From Polyangiaceae bacterium (GTDB lineage: Bacteria; Myxococcota_A; Polyangia; Polyangiales; Polyangiaceae): a DNA stretch of 64,000 bases. The notes under the pieces were generated by a model. That model searched no databases and had not been told where the DNA came from. It was given only the letters and a program-made list of their open reading frames with translations. The position numbers and the translations under genes are program-made. The stretch is taken from NCBI GenBank assembly GCA_023150915.1, contig JAKLKA010000020.1, positions 16,710 to 80,709 of the forward strand, read 5' to 3'. This document shows positions 8,364-18,925 of this stretch, piece after piece. Each line of letters starts with the position of its first letter. The stretch's first letter is position 1.

Positions 8364-9707
8364 TCAGTTGCAGACCCAGGCGCGGCCCAACCGTTTAGCC
8401 AACGCTCCGCTTCCGCCTGGGGCGCAGCGCGCGGCCACGGCGCAGTCGCTGCAATAGATGAGCATCCCATCGATGGGCGGCGGTAGCTCCGCGAAACGCA
8501 CGCCCTTGCCGGCCATGAGGAAGCCCTCCGGACTCGTGAGCCGGACGGACGCCGAGCCGACCGCCAGTCCATGTCCATCAGGCGCAATCACGGGCGTGCC
8601 GCCTGCGCCGCGCCCGAGGAGAACAACGGCGGCCCCATCGGCGCCTTCGCTCCCGAGCGCCGCGCCCTGCGCGAGGATGACGTTCCCAGAAATTCGCAGT
8701 GCGCCGGTCCGGTCGACTTGAGCCAGAAAGGTGCTCGACGGCGAGCGATTAACGAAGGGCAGCGTCACCCGGGAAGGAAGCAGTAGGTTCTGGCCCGACG
8801 TATGCCCCGTGTTGGTGATCTCGCCCCAGGCGCCGCCCAGCATGGAAACGTTGCGGCAACGGTTCATCGAGAATCGGCCGCCTCCACCTTGGGTGACGTA
8901 GATGGAGTCGGATTCGTTGCCCGGCGGTCCGTCACAGATCAGGTTTCCTCCAGCGCCGTTCAACAGAACGTTGGTCACGAAGACATTCTGCGCACCGTTC
9001 ATCCGGATCCCACTCGGGTCACCTCGGGTTGCGGTGCTCAGGATCCTCCCGTTGGTGATCCAAACGTCTCGTACGCCGTCCCGCCCTATTGCTCCGGTCG
9101 CGTCCAAGTCGATACCGGTGGTCCACGGAGCAGCTCCAGACGCCTCCTCGATCTGGACGTTCTCGACCCGCACCCAGGTGCTTCGAGAGGTCCCGGTCGT
9201 CGCGGTGATGCGGATGGCCGTGCCAACTCCGCGCGCGTCGTCCCCGCGGAGAGTCTGGCGCAGTACGAGGTTTCTAACGCCATACCCCGCGCCGGGGTTC
9301 CCGAGCCCAGAGCCATCGAGCGAGAAAAGCGTTCCTCGAAAGTCGTGGTCGATGACGCAGGGCGCGCCAGAGTTGTTGTTCTGCGCGGGGCTTGAAAGGC
9401 AGGCGAGCGTGACCGCCTCACCCACGTTGACGGTCGACGTGATCCGGCACGACCCGGATCCGGAGGGAAATTGCACCACGCCGACTCCCGAAGTCACGGC
9501 TCGATCGATGGCCCGCCGCACGGCACTCGTGTCATCAGTTGCCCCGTCGCACACCGCGCCGGCCTCGCGGATGTCAACGACAGTGTGCGACCGGTACGGC
9601 CCCCGTGGTTCCGGGCGAGGCGTGCATCCCACGCCCGCTGCTGAGAGCGCGACCACTCCGAGGAGCCCTGACGCGGATCGCAAGAACGAGCCCTCTGAGT
9701 CGGTCAC
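8364..9707 (-). CDS. Pectate-lyase-superfamily (beta-helix) lipoprotein
   Basis: 447 aa from GTG 9707. That start lies 4 bases after the stop of the upstream polymerase gene and has GGGAG about 11 bases upstream; it yields a signal peptide with lipobox-like AAGVGC. A frame upstream to 9785 exists but overlaps the polymerase gene. Residues about 45-90 carry the Pectate_lyase_3 opening (VVDIREAGAVCDGATDDTSA), followed by beta-helix turns (RVENVQIEEA, VRDVWITNGRI, QNVFVTNVLLNG). A cysteine-rich C-terminus (YCSDCAVAARC) may be disulphide-bonded. Position beside the Wzy-like gene suggests a surface polysaccharide lyase or depolymerase. It converges on the beta-helix gene ending at 8314, with 49 bp between them. 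Confidence 0.75.
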   Translation of the reverse strand: MTDSEGSFLRSASGLLGVVALSAAGVGCTPRPEPRGPYRSHTVVDIREAGAVCDGATDDTSAVRRAIDRAVTSGVGVVQFPSGSGSCRITSTVNVGEAVTLACLSSPAQNNNSGAPCVIDHDFRGTLFSLDGSGLGNPGAGYGVRNLVLRQTLRGDDARGVGTAIRITATTGTSRSTWVRVENVQIEEASGAAPWTTGIDLDATGAIGRDGVRDVWITNGRILSTATRGDPSGIRMNGAQNVFVTNVLLNGAGGNLICDGPPGNESDSIYVTQGGGGRFSMNRCRNVSMLGGAWGEITNTGHTSGQNLLLPSRVTLPFVNRSPSSTFLAQVDRTGALRISGNVILAQGAALGSEGADGAAVVLLGRGAGGTPVIAPDGHGLAVGSASVRLTSPEGFLMAGKGVRFAELPPPIDGMLIYCSDCAVAARCAPGGSGALAKRLGRAWVCN

Positions 9708-9711
9708 ACGT

Positions 9712-11112
9712 CTAGCGCGCTCCCTGGGGAACGTTTCGCATCGGGCGCGCCCCGTCCGTGGCAGCCGAGTTGGCTTTCGGTGCAAACAGGACGAACCACA
9801 AACTCAAGAAGAACACCCCACCGTAGCCGAATGACGCGTTGAAGACGCTTGCCTGCCCCAGGTGCATGCAGAATGTGAATGCGTAGATGATGGCGAGCAG
9901 CCGCGACTCGCCCCGCGGGAGCGCGCGTATCAGTCGATCAAGCTGGGCAAGCGCGACGCCGAGCAGAGTGCAGCCGATCACCCAGCCCGGCCAACCCCAC
10001 GCGCAGTAGAAATCGACGATCGCGGCGATGGCAGCCGATCCCTCATTGCTGTGGGTGAAGTACCTGAAAACGACCGCAGTGGTCTCGAACAAGGGCTCGC
10101 CGGTGACCAGTGCGAACATGCGGAGACCCGACAAACCGTAGTGGTCTCCGAGGTCCGGGAAGTAGTGGACGAACATCGGCGCGCCAACCGAGATGCGCCC
10201 GAAAATCTCGCGGAGTGAGACGCGTAGCGGGTCGGTTTGGGCTTCGCCGCCCTTCATCGCGCTCTGCAACAGTGAAATCAAGAACAGGAGCGCGAGCGAG
10301 ACGACAACGAACCGCGGAGCCTGGCGGGCCGTGCTCACTGCCGTCTGGTCCGCGTTTCGCGCGCGCTGCGCTGCCAACTCTGTCGCGCCGAGCGCGATAG
10401 CAAATACCATGAGGGGCATTTTCTGGAACGTGAGGAGAAGCATCACAGCGGTAATGCTTGCCAGAAACACGCTGAAGACCTTGAGAACTGGAGAATGGCT
10501 CGAGCGCGAGTGGGCCCAGAGCGTAGTCGAAAGGAATGGCAGGACGTTGTAGACCGTGAGCACGAAGGGGTAGTTGGTCACTGCGGCGTAGCGGTACTCG
10601 TGGACGGCCGCTTTCTCCGCCCCGATGATCGCAGTCTCGATGCCTTGGGCGAAGACGTCGGGGTTCAGCGCAACGTGACCAACCGTGAGGAGGACCGCAG
10701 GGACGGCGACCGCCACTAGGCGTCCCACCCGGAGTTCGCGCGGAGATGCGTAGACGGCGTCCTGGAACCTTGCTAGTGACCCTGCAATACGGTGACCCAG
10801 GAGGGCCAGCAGGAACCCACCAACATAGATCAGAATACTGAGAGAGAGGTCCCGATCCGTGATCTTGCGCCAGTCGATGAACCCGAAGCCGACGCGCAAG
10901 TCCTCCTCCAACACGACTCCCGCGCGGGCCCAAGGCAGAAGTAGAATGCCAACGAATCCGAACACCAGGTAAGCGATGAAAAGCCCAGAGATCGTCGATG
11001 TGGAGAAAAGCCGCCGGCGCTCGAGGACGGTCACCAGCGCGAGAACCGCGCTGCCCACCGCGGAGTACCACTGGGGCTCGGTCATGAGATCCAACCCGGC
11101 GGAGCGTGCCAT
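9712..11112 (-). CDS. Wzy-like O-antigen/oligosaccharide repeat-unit polymerase
   Basis: About 466 aa from ATG 11112 (ATG 11085, MTEPQWYS, is an equally plausible start; the frame upstream is not protein-like and overlaps the divergent promoter region). The protein is almost wholly hydrophobic, with roughly ten to twelve predicted membrane helices. A large loop in the second half holds conserved-looking polar residues (FGRISVGAPMFVHYFPDLG), the pattern of O-antigen polymerases of the Wzy type. It would polymerise lipid-linked repeat units at the periplasmic face of the inner membrane. Family assignment rests on topology and genomic context because Wzy proteins share little sequence. The pectate-lyase-like lipoprotein follows directly, suggesting one transcript. 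Confidence 0.6.
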   Translation of the reverse strand: MARSAGLDLMTEPQWYSAVGSAVLALVTVLERRRLFSTSTISGLFIAYLVFGFVGILLLPWARAGVVLEEDLRVGFGFIDWRKITDRDLSLSILIYVGGFLLALLGHRIAGSLARFQDAVYASPRELRVGRLVAVAVPAVLLTVGHVALNPDVFAQGIETAIIGAEKAAVHEYRYAAVTNYPFVLTVYNVLPFLSTTLWAHSRSSHSPVLKVFSVFLASITAVMLLLTFQKMPLMVFAIALGATELAAQRARNADQTAVSTARQAPRFVVVSLALLFLISLLQSAMKGGEAQTDPLRVSLREIFGRISVGAPMFVHYFPDLGDHYGLSGLRMFALVTGEPLFETTAVVFRYFTHSNEGSAAIAAIVDFYCAWGWPGWVIGCTLLGVALAQLDRLIRALPRGESRLLAIIYAFTFCMHLGQASVFNASFGYGGVFFLSLWFVLFAPKANSAATDGARPMRNVPQGAR

Positions 11113-11215
11113 GGATGAGAAACGCGGGCACCTCAATTGCTCCGGACGTAATGGCTGAATTTCGTCCTGGTGGTGCGCCACTAACCGCTGCTGCAATCCC
11201 TGTCGCAGAGGAAAG

Positions 11216-13111
<1,896 letters not shown>

Positions 13112-13175
13112 TGGGGCCAGCGTGCCCGCGCGGCATGGCGCGTGGGCGAGCGTATCGAGCGACGAGGAGCGCCAG

Positions 13176-14654
13176 GTGAGCAAGCTCGGGAGAGACATCG
13201 TGACGAACGTGGTGTTCGCCGCGGTCAACGCTGCTGGGATCTGGCTGCTGATGCGGCTGAGCACGGGTTGGCTTTCTCCCGTTGCACTGGCGCTCTTCCT
13301 GCTCGTGCGACGCTATAGCGCGAGCCTGGTTGGGGTGCTTGCCTTGGGCGCCCCGACGTTTCAGCTGCGGTACGTTGGCATGTACGCCAACGACGACAAG
13401 CTGCGTCAACTCATCGATCTCGTGGTGATGCTCGGGTACGCGGTGACGAGCGTGCTCGTGCTGGCTGCGCTCGCGCTCGGTGGGGACACCATCGCTGGAG
13501 CAGTGTTCCCGGCCAAAGACTACCCGTCGTGGGTGCCTTGGTACGTTGCGCTCCTCTCCGTCCAGCAGCTTTATCACTTCGTCGTAATCAACAACCTCCT
13601 GCTGAGCCGACGGATGGTGCTGTACAACGTGTACAAGCTGTTGTGCGCCTCCGGGCTCTACATCGCGGCGCTTGCCCTTGAGCAGAAGTCCGTGCAGCGG
13701 GTGTTCGTCTGGTACCTGGCCGGCTCGATGGTCCTATTGGGCATCGGGCACTGGCACTTCACCCTGCCCGCGCTTCGGGGGCTGCGCAGGCTGCCTTTCG
13801 AGCGGACGAAGTGGCTCGTGCGGGAGGCGCTCCTGTACGGTCCGCCGCGCAGTGCCATCAACGTCATGGATAGCCTTCTCTTCGTCATCACCCCCTGGCT
13901 GATTCGCGGGGATGTCGAGGATGTGGGCTACCTGCTCACGATGTTCGTCCTCGTTCAGGCCACCGGCCTCATCGTGCTGCCCGTCAACGAGCTGGCCATG
14001 GTGGTCGGAGCGAAGCAGCTCGGCGCCTCGGAGGTCGACAAGGTTCGCGCCAGCGCTCGGACGCTGCTCGAGGTCATGGTCGGCAGTTCCGCGATACTGG
14101 TCGCTTCGATCTACCCTTTCAAGGCCGTCCTGCTCCGAGTGTTCATCGCGAGTGACACCGTGCTCGCCGGTGTCGACCGCTTCGGCTTGCTCCTGAGCTG
14201 CATCGTGCCGTTGACCGTCTACAACGGACTCAAGGGTATCATTGAAGTGCGCTGGCGGTTTCCGAAGAACTTGGTGAACTTGGTCGTGTCGTCGGCGCTC
14301 GGAATCGGGGCCTTCTACACCGTTCGGTCGAGCCATGACAGTATCGCCTCGGTGACGACCGCGTGCATGGTCACCTTCTGGTCGCTCGGCGCGCTGACGG
14401 TGGTGTCGGCTTGGGAACTCCTCCGCGGAGCGTCTTGGAAGTCGCTCTTCGGCGCGGTCGGCCCCTCGAGTGCCGTCTTGGTGGCGGCCCTAGTCGCCGC
14501 GCCCAGGCTCGGACTCGCGGGTTGGCCGACGCTTCTGCAGCTGGTCATCGTCGGCGTGTTGGCGTTCGCGCTGGTCGTGACTTGGTGGTACATCGCGAAA
14601 CCCGAGGTTCTGCGTCACGCACACCGACTCCTTCAGCCACGCCGCAGCGAGTAG
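13176..14654 (+). CDS. Polysaccharide flippase-like membrane protein (Wzx/MOP type)
   Basis: 492 aa from GTG 13176, chosen because GAGGAG sits 6 bases upstream and the frame then opens directly into the first membrane segment. An ATG at 13122 would add 18 polar residues. About 12 to 14 hydrophobic helices run the full length with short charged loops. The first helices (DIVTNVVFAAVNAAG) and an amphipathic central loop are typical of the oligosaccharide flippase/MOP superfamily. Predicted role: moving lipid-linked repeat units across the inner membrane for the Wzy-like polymerase at 9712. It starts 64 bp after asnB, and a methyltransferase follows 35 bp downstream. Confidence 0.72.
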   Translation: MSKLGRDIVTNVVFAAVNAAGIWLLMRLSTGWLSPVALALFLLVRRYSASLVGVLALGAPTFQLRYVGMYANDDKLRQLIDLVVMLGYAVTSVLVLAALALGGDTIAGAVFPAKDYPSWVPWYVALLSVQQLYHFVVINNLLLSRRMVLYNVYKLLCASGLYIAALALEQKSVQRVFVWYLAGSMVLLGIGHWHFTLPALRGLRRLPFERTKWLVREALLYGPPRSAINVMDSLLFVITPWLIRGDVEDVGYLLTMFVLVQATGLIVLPVNELAMVVGAKQLGASEVDKVRASARTLLEVMVGSSAILVASIYPFKAVLLRVFIASDTVLAGVDRFGLLLSCIVPLTVYNGLKGIIEVRWRFPKNLVNLVVSSALGIGAFYTVRSSHDSIASVTTACMVTFWSLGALTVVSAWELLRGASWKSLFGAVGPSSAVLVAALVAAPRLGLAGWPTLLQLVIVGVLAFALVVTWWYIAKPEVLRHAHRLLQPRRSE

Positions 14655-14689
14655 ACTCGAGGAGCAACCCAGGAGCAAGGAAAGCGAGA

Positions 14690-15466
14690 ATGGAAGGCAC
14701 CACGCCTCGTGACCCGCCCGGCGTCGAAGAGACGGCGTACGGGTTCAAAAAACGATTGGAGTTCGTGGCCGCCGCGTTAGCTCGGCGCTCGACTCGCCGA
14801 ACGAACCTGCACGTGCTCGACGTTGGGTGCGGCACTGGAAACCTCCTGGCCGCGCCGCTCGCTCGAATGGGCTACCAAGTAACGGGAATCGATGTCCACG
14901 AGGAGTCCATCCGGTACGCGCGAGAGCAGCATCGCGACATCCCCACGCTGACGTTCGATCATCGCTCCATCGAGGACTACCCAGCGGAGTCCTTCGACGT
15001 GGTCATCTGCAGCGAGGTGCTCGAGCACGTCAACGACCCGAAGGCGTTCGTTTGCGAGCTCAAGCGGTTGCTTCGGCAGGGCGGCACATTGGTGGTGACC
15101 GTTCCCAACGGGTACGGCCCATTCGAGGTCCAGAGCTGGATCTGGCGGAACCTGGTGGAGTCGAACAGGGCCTACGCCGCGATGCGGCGCGTGCGCGCGC
15201 GGTTCCGTCGCAACACGTCCGGGGCGGCGTTCCTGAACGCCGACAGCGGGCACGTGAACTTCTTCACCCGAGGGGCTCTGGAGTCGCTGGTTGCGGATGC
15301 AGGCTTTCGGATCGAGGACTTTCGCGCGCGTACCATCGTGTGTGGAGTCCTGTTTGCTCCGCTGTTCGTGGTGCCCGGGACCACCTGGGCGAATGCCCGG
15401 TTCGCCGATCGGCTGCCGACCTGGACGGTGTCGGGTTGGATGCTCGTGGCCACCGTCACGCGCTGA
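14690..15466 (+). CDS. Class I SAM-dependent methyltransferase
   Basis: 258 aa from ATG 14690, preceded by AGGAGCAAGGAAAG; the longer open frame upstream lies inside the flippase gene. The AdoMet-binding motif LDVGCGTGNLL lies at about residues 43-53, followed by the acidic VTGIDVHEE, and FDVVICSEVLEHV is the motif II/III region. This is a Methyltransf_11/UbiG-like fold. The C-terminal 80 residues contain hydrophobic segments (VCGVLFAPLFVVPGTTW) that may associate with the membrane. As last gene of the asnB-flippase block it may methylate a sugar or lipid-linked intermediate. The acceptor cannot be identified from sequence. Confidence 0.8.
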   Translation: MEGTTPRDPPGVEETAYGFKKRLEFVAAALARRSTRRTNLHVLDVGCGTGNLLAAPLARMGYQVTGIDVHEESIRYAREQHRDIPTLTFDHRSIEDYPAESFDVVICSEVLEHVNDPKAFVCELKRLLRQGGTLVVTVPNGYGPFEVQSWIWRNLVESNRAYAAMRRVRARFRRNTSGAAFLNADSGHVNFFTRGALESLVADAGFRIEDFRARTIVCGVLFAPLFVVPGTTWANARFADRLPTWTVSGWMLVATVTR

Positions 15467-15481
15467 GTGCGGTGGGGGTGG

Positions 15482-15704
15482 GTGAAGATCCCCCGCTTCC
15501 GTGGACACCCCCGAAGGCGCGAAGATGCGCAAGGAGTGTTCGATGGTGAAGCGAGTATCAATGAGGCCCCGCAGGCACTTCACCGCGGAGTTCAAGGCGG
15601 AGGTCGTGCGCCTCTGCAAGGTCGGCGACAGGACGATCGCGCAAGTGGCAAGGGACCCGCCGACCTCGCATGACCGTGCGAGCTACAAAGTGGCTAAGCC
15701 GTAG
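15482..15704 (+). mobile_element. IS3-family insertion sequence left-end remnant
   Basis: TGAAGATCCCCCGCTTCC at 15482 resembles the TGA-initiated C-rich terminal inverted repeat of IS3-family elements. About 20 bases later a GTG opens a frame whose residues RRHFTAEFKAEVVRLC are the classic OrfA transposase start. The rest of OrfA, all of OrfB and any right terminus are absent by 15710, so only a few percent of an element survives. It lies between the methyltransferase and the convergent lipoprotein, in the otherwise gene-free stretch 15467-15797, where nothing else was seen. Confidence 0.6.
15501..15704 (+). pseudogene. Truncated IS3 OrfA transposase (HTH_Tnp_1 start)
   Basis: A 67-codon frame from GTG 15501 (internal ATGs at 15525, 15543 and 15561). 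Residues about 23-52 (MRPRRHFTAEFKAEVVR, then LCKVGDRTIAQVARD) match the beginning of the helix-turn-helix of IS3 OrfA, which binds the element ends. After QVARD the similarity stops and the frame ends at 15704, long before the leucine zipper or the usual frameshift into OrfB. It cannot encode an active transposase. It probably marks an old insertion followed by deletion. Confidence 0.6.
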
Positions 15705-15797
15705 TTCAGTAAGACTTCGCAGTCCCCCGTCGTTACGTGAGCGTTCGGGTTCCGGAGACTCGGCGCACGGAAGAGAAGCGCTGAGCGGGCACGTCAA

Positions 15798-17402
15798 TCA
15801 GGGGCACGGACCCGATGCGAGTGGGCAGTGCTCGAAGCCTGTGAGGCCGTACGGGACCGGACTCGGGATTTGCGCCGCGAGGGCGTCGGCTCGGCATTTC
15901 GAGAGTGATGGGTTGTTGAAGAACTGCACACCGCCTTTCGTGAGGTTTGGCGCGACGATCTTCGAGAGCGAAACGTTGCCGGACTTGCACAAGACTGGAT
16001 TGCCAGCGGGGTCGCCGAACAGCAGACACGCGGATTTCAGGGCTGGGAGCTGCAGAGTCGCAATCGTTGAAGCATCCAGGTCAAAGACCGGGCTCCAACC
16101 TGGCTTTCCGGTCGAGTCCATTGCGCACGGGGTTGCTGTTCCGGCGGGACCAACGGACTGGAGCGCGGAAAGATCGAGGTTCGATACGCTGCGAATCTTC
16201 AGACCGTTCTTCGCAGTCACAACCGCCGGCGCAGAAAACGCGCCCGGCACATCAATGGAAACCGACGCACCGTTGCCGTCGAGCGAGCTCAGTACGGGAA
16301 AGGAGACGGATTGGCCAGAGCCGGTACCTTGAATCTGTACGCTTCCGCCGAGCGAGGTGAGCTTCGGAAAGCTCATCGAGGGCGCAGCGGTTACCAGCAG
16401 GAAATCCCCTGCAACGGAGGTGAGTGCGGGGAACGTGGTCGTGCTGTCGCCCTTGAACCAAAACGAAAACGGCCATTGCGGGTTGGTGCCGGTGGTGTTC
16501 TTCAGCGCAGGAAGGTCTACCTGGCCGCCAGTGTTTACGATGAGAGCCACCACGGTCGTCAGGTTGTGCGCCGTGACTTTCACGATCCCCACGAGTACGA
16601 ACTCTTGCGCGGAGAGTAGAGCGTTGGCGCTGACAGACCCGCACGTGGCGGGCGGGTTGCAAGACACAGAAAACTGACTGACCGTCGTCAATTTGGGAGC
16701 GTCGATCTGCGAAGGCTTGCCCGAAATGAAGAAATCGCCGGTCGATTGAAGCGATGCAAGGTTCAAAGAGCCGTCGATTGATAGGCTCAAGCTATTGGCG
16801 ACCGTTGTGAGCTTTTCGAGGTGAACGGTCTTGAGTGGCGCGCCGTTCACGGAGATTCCACCAGCCGACGTGAGCGCAGGGAGATCGAGCGTAACAAGGT
16901 CCGGCGCGTCTTGCTCATCGACTTCGGCGCCCACTGAGCATAGGGAAGGGAGTGAGATGCTGGAAAGCCCTGGAGCATTGATCTGCAGTGCGCCCGTGAT
17001 TTGCCCGTAGGCGGCGATCGACTGAACGTCGAGAGCGTTGTGGATGACAAAGCTTCCTTGAAGCACCGGGCCGCCGCACGCGGTGCCACCCGTTCCGCCC
17101 GTCGCGCCGCCACCGGCGCTGCCTGCTTGCCCGCCGATTCCACCACTGCCTGCGGCTCCGCCGGCGCTGCCAGCGGCACCTCCACCGGATGCCCCACCCG
17201 CGCCACCACTCCCGCCCGCGTCACCCGTCCCACCGCTCCCAGCAATTCCGCCGCTGCCACCGGAACCGCCCGTGGCAGTGCCGCCGGTGCCGGTGGAATG
17301 CTGCGACCCCTTGCCGCGGTCTGCGCCCGAGGTTGAGCACCCCGCGACGTGAGCCGTGCCAACGACGAGGACTGCGACAACGGCTGGGCTGGACCGATTC
17401 AT
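15798..17402 (-). CDS. Lipoprotein with Gly-rich stalk and receptor-L-domain-like repeats
   Basis: 534 aa. A signal peptide ends in VAGC (lipobox, Cys22) and is followed by about 90 residues of Gly/Ser/Ala low-complexity stalk. From about residue 115 to the end come regularly spaced segments of the type GSFVIHNALDVQSIAAY, LQINAPGLSSISLPSL, VTLDLPALTSAGG, LKTVHLEKLTTVANSL. This beta-strand ladder is characteristic of receptor L-domains (as in eukaryotic insulin/EGF receptors) and related leucine-rich-like solenoids. Scattered cysteines (CNPPATC, CAMDS, CLLFG, CKSG) may form disulphides. It is probably a surface adhesin or recognition protein. Stop at 15798, facing the IS remnant; no partner gene is evident. 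Confidence 0.72.
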   Translation of the reverse strand: MNRSSPAVVAVLVVGTAHVAGCSTSGADRGKGSQHSTGTGGTATGGSGGSGGIAGSGGTGDAGGSGGAGGASGGGAAGSAGGAAGSGGIGGQAGSAGGGATGGTGGTACGGPVLQGSFVIHNALDVQSIAAYGQITGALQINAPGLSSISLPSLCSVGAEVDEQDAPDLVTLDLPALTSAGGISVNGAPLKTVHLEKLTTVANSLSLSIDGSLNLASLQSTGDFFISGKPSQIDAPKLTTVSQFSVSCNPPATCGSVSANALLSAQEFVLVGIVKVTAHNLTTVVALIVNTGGQVDLPALKNTTGTNPQWPFSFWFKGDSTTTFPALTSVAGDFLLVTAAPSMSFPKLTSLGGSVQIQGTGSGQSVSFPVLSSLDGNGASVSIDVPGAFSAPAVVTAKNGLKIRSVSNLDLSALQSVGPAGTATPCAMDSTGKPGWSPVFDLDASTIATLQLPALKSACLLFGDPAGNPVLCKSGNVSLSKIVAPNLTKGGVQFFNNPSLSKCRADALAAQIPSPVPYGLTGFEHCPLASGPCP

Positions 17403-17570
17403 CGCGACCCTTCTGCGGTGCGGAGAGCTTGGGAGAACTCGGAGGAATCATAGGGCGCGGGCGGGGTGCTGTCGAGCCACTCGGCGGTGTGACTTCGGGG
17501 CGCGCCGGCGCTGCTTGTAGACAGCGGATGGCAGCTCCCGAAGCAGGCGGGATTGGCGAGGGCGGCCTGC

Positions 17571-18713
17571 CTAGAGATCTCGAAACAGCGCCGTGTAGGC
17601 GGTGACGAGCTTCTGCGCTTCGGCTTCCCAGTTGTAGCGCTCGAGCACCGCCGCCCGTCCGCGAGCGCCAAGGGTCTTGCGGCGCTCGGGGTCGGAGATG
17701 AGCGCCTCCAGGCTCGCGGCGATGGACTTGGGGTCCGATGGATCGATCAGAATCCCGCAGTCCGCCTCGGACACGATGCGGGACACTTCGAGTGAGAACC
17801 CGGGGACCACAACTGGTAGCTCCGCCAGCATGTAGTCGAAGAGCTTGTGAGGAAAAGCGTGGACGTGGTTCAGCCGCCCCGGCTGGAGCAAGAGCAGCCC
17901 GATGTCGCACTGAGCCATGCGCTGGTAGGCCTCGTGGAACGGAAGCCACTCGACGATCTGGAATCGATGGTCGAGGCCGGCGCGCTGCGCCGCCGCCTCA
18001 AACTCCTGTTGCCCCCCACTCGGGAAGCCGCCCAGGAGGAGCACGTCGAGGTTCTTCAGAGCGGGGGTCCGCAGGGCCTCAAGCAGTTGCGGCCATCCCC
18101 GCTCCCTCGACATCCCGCCCACGTGGACTGCGGTAAGGCGCTCCTTCTTGGCCTTGGGGACGGAAGTCGACTGCGCTGCTTCGACCGAGGTGAAGTTCTG
18201 AATCAAGACCTGGATGCTCTCGGACCCGGGGTAGTCCGGCGCGGCTGATTGCTTGGCGAGCACCAGCCGATCGGTGAAGGGCAGGAGCGCCCGAATCGTC
18301 GCGCGGACTCCGGCGGCGATCACCGGCTGGAGCGGCTTGGGGAACCGAGACTCGGCAAACTCTGCGGGGTAGATCTCGTGCACGTCGAAGACGACCTTTG
18401 CACCGGTCGAAAGTTTCAGCGCGACGCCGACCAGCCACGAGTCGACTTCGTTGCAGTGATAGCAAGCCGCGTCCACGGAGCGCGCGAGGCGGAACAGGCG
18501 AGGCAGTTGCGCGAGGCGGTCGACCAAGCGCGCGGGTGGCGCGTAGGTCCGAAGCTCCACGCCACGGTCGATTGCCGCAGCGGGCTCTCCTGGCGCGAGG
18601 TGCGCCACGCGAAAGCCCGCTTTCGCCAGGGATACCGCCTCCTTGTCGAAAACCCGCTTGTCCTTCGGCGGGTGCTTGGACGAAAGGAAGCAGATGTCTA
18701 CTGGGCCGGGCAT
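17571..18713 (-). CDS. Glycosyltransferase family 4-like protein
   Basis: 380 aa from ATG 18713 (MPGPVDICFLSSKHPP); an upstream ATG at 18755 adds 14 residues with no family similarity. Two Rossmann-like GT-B halves are visible. The N-terminal half has KDKRVFDKEA and FDVHEIYPAEF. The C-terminal half has AVHVGGMSRERGWPQLLEAL and the donor-binding region PHKLFDYMLAELPVVVPGF, followed by LIDPSDPKSIAASLEAL and RYNWEAEAQKLV, typical of GT1/GT4 proteins. It would transfer a sugar from a nucleotide donor to a lipid-linked acceptor at the cytosolic membrane face. Donor and acceptor are unknown. It is one of very few glycosyltransferases visible in this locus. Confidence 0.8.
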   Translation of the reverse strand: MPGPVDICFLSSKHPPKDKRVFDKEAVSLAKAGFRVAHLAPGEPAAAIDRGVELRTYAPPARLVDRLAQLPRLFRLARSVDAACYHCNEVDSWLVGVALKLSTGAKVVFDVHEIYPAEFAESRFPKPLQPVIAAGVRATIRALLPFTDRLVLAKQSAAPDYPGSESIQVLIQNFTSVEAAQSTSVPKAKKERLTAVHVGGMSRERGWPQLLEALRTPALKNLDVLLLGGFPSGGQQEFEAAAQRAGLDHRFQIVEWLPFHEAYQRMAQCDIGLLLLQPGRLNHVHAFPHKLFDYMLAELPVVVPGFSLEVSRIVSEADCGILIDPSDPKSIAASLEALISDPERRKTLGARGRAAVLERYNWEAEAQKLVTAYTALFRDL

Positions 18714-18925
18714 GATCGGCGCAGGAGCATAGCGCAGTCCCGCGCTCAGTGGCACTTGCGGTGCCGCGGGAGCCCCCCGGACCGCGGACCGGGCCTCGAA
18801 GTGTGGTGCACCGCGGCGACGGATCGTTCATCCACGCGAAGCGCTAGCGACAGGCGCGCGCATGCCGCGCCTCCCGCTGGCGGAGGCGAGGGCAATAGAC
18901 CGACGCGTGCTATCCTTCGTCGGTC

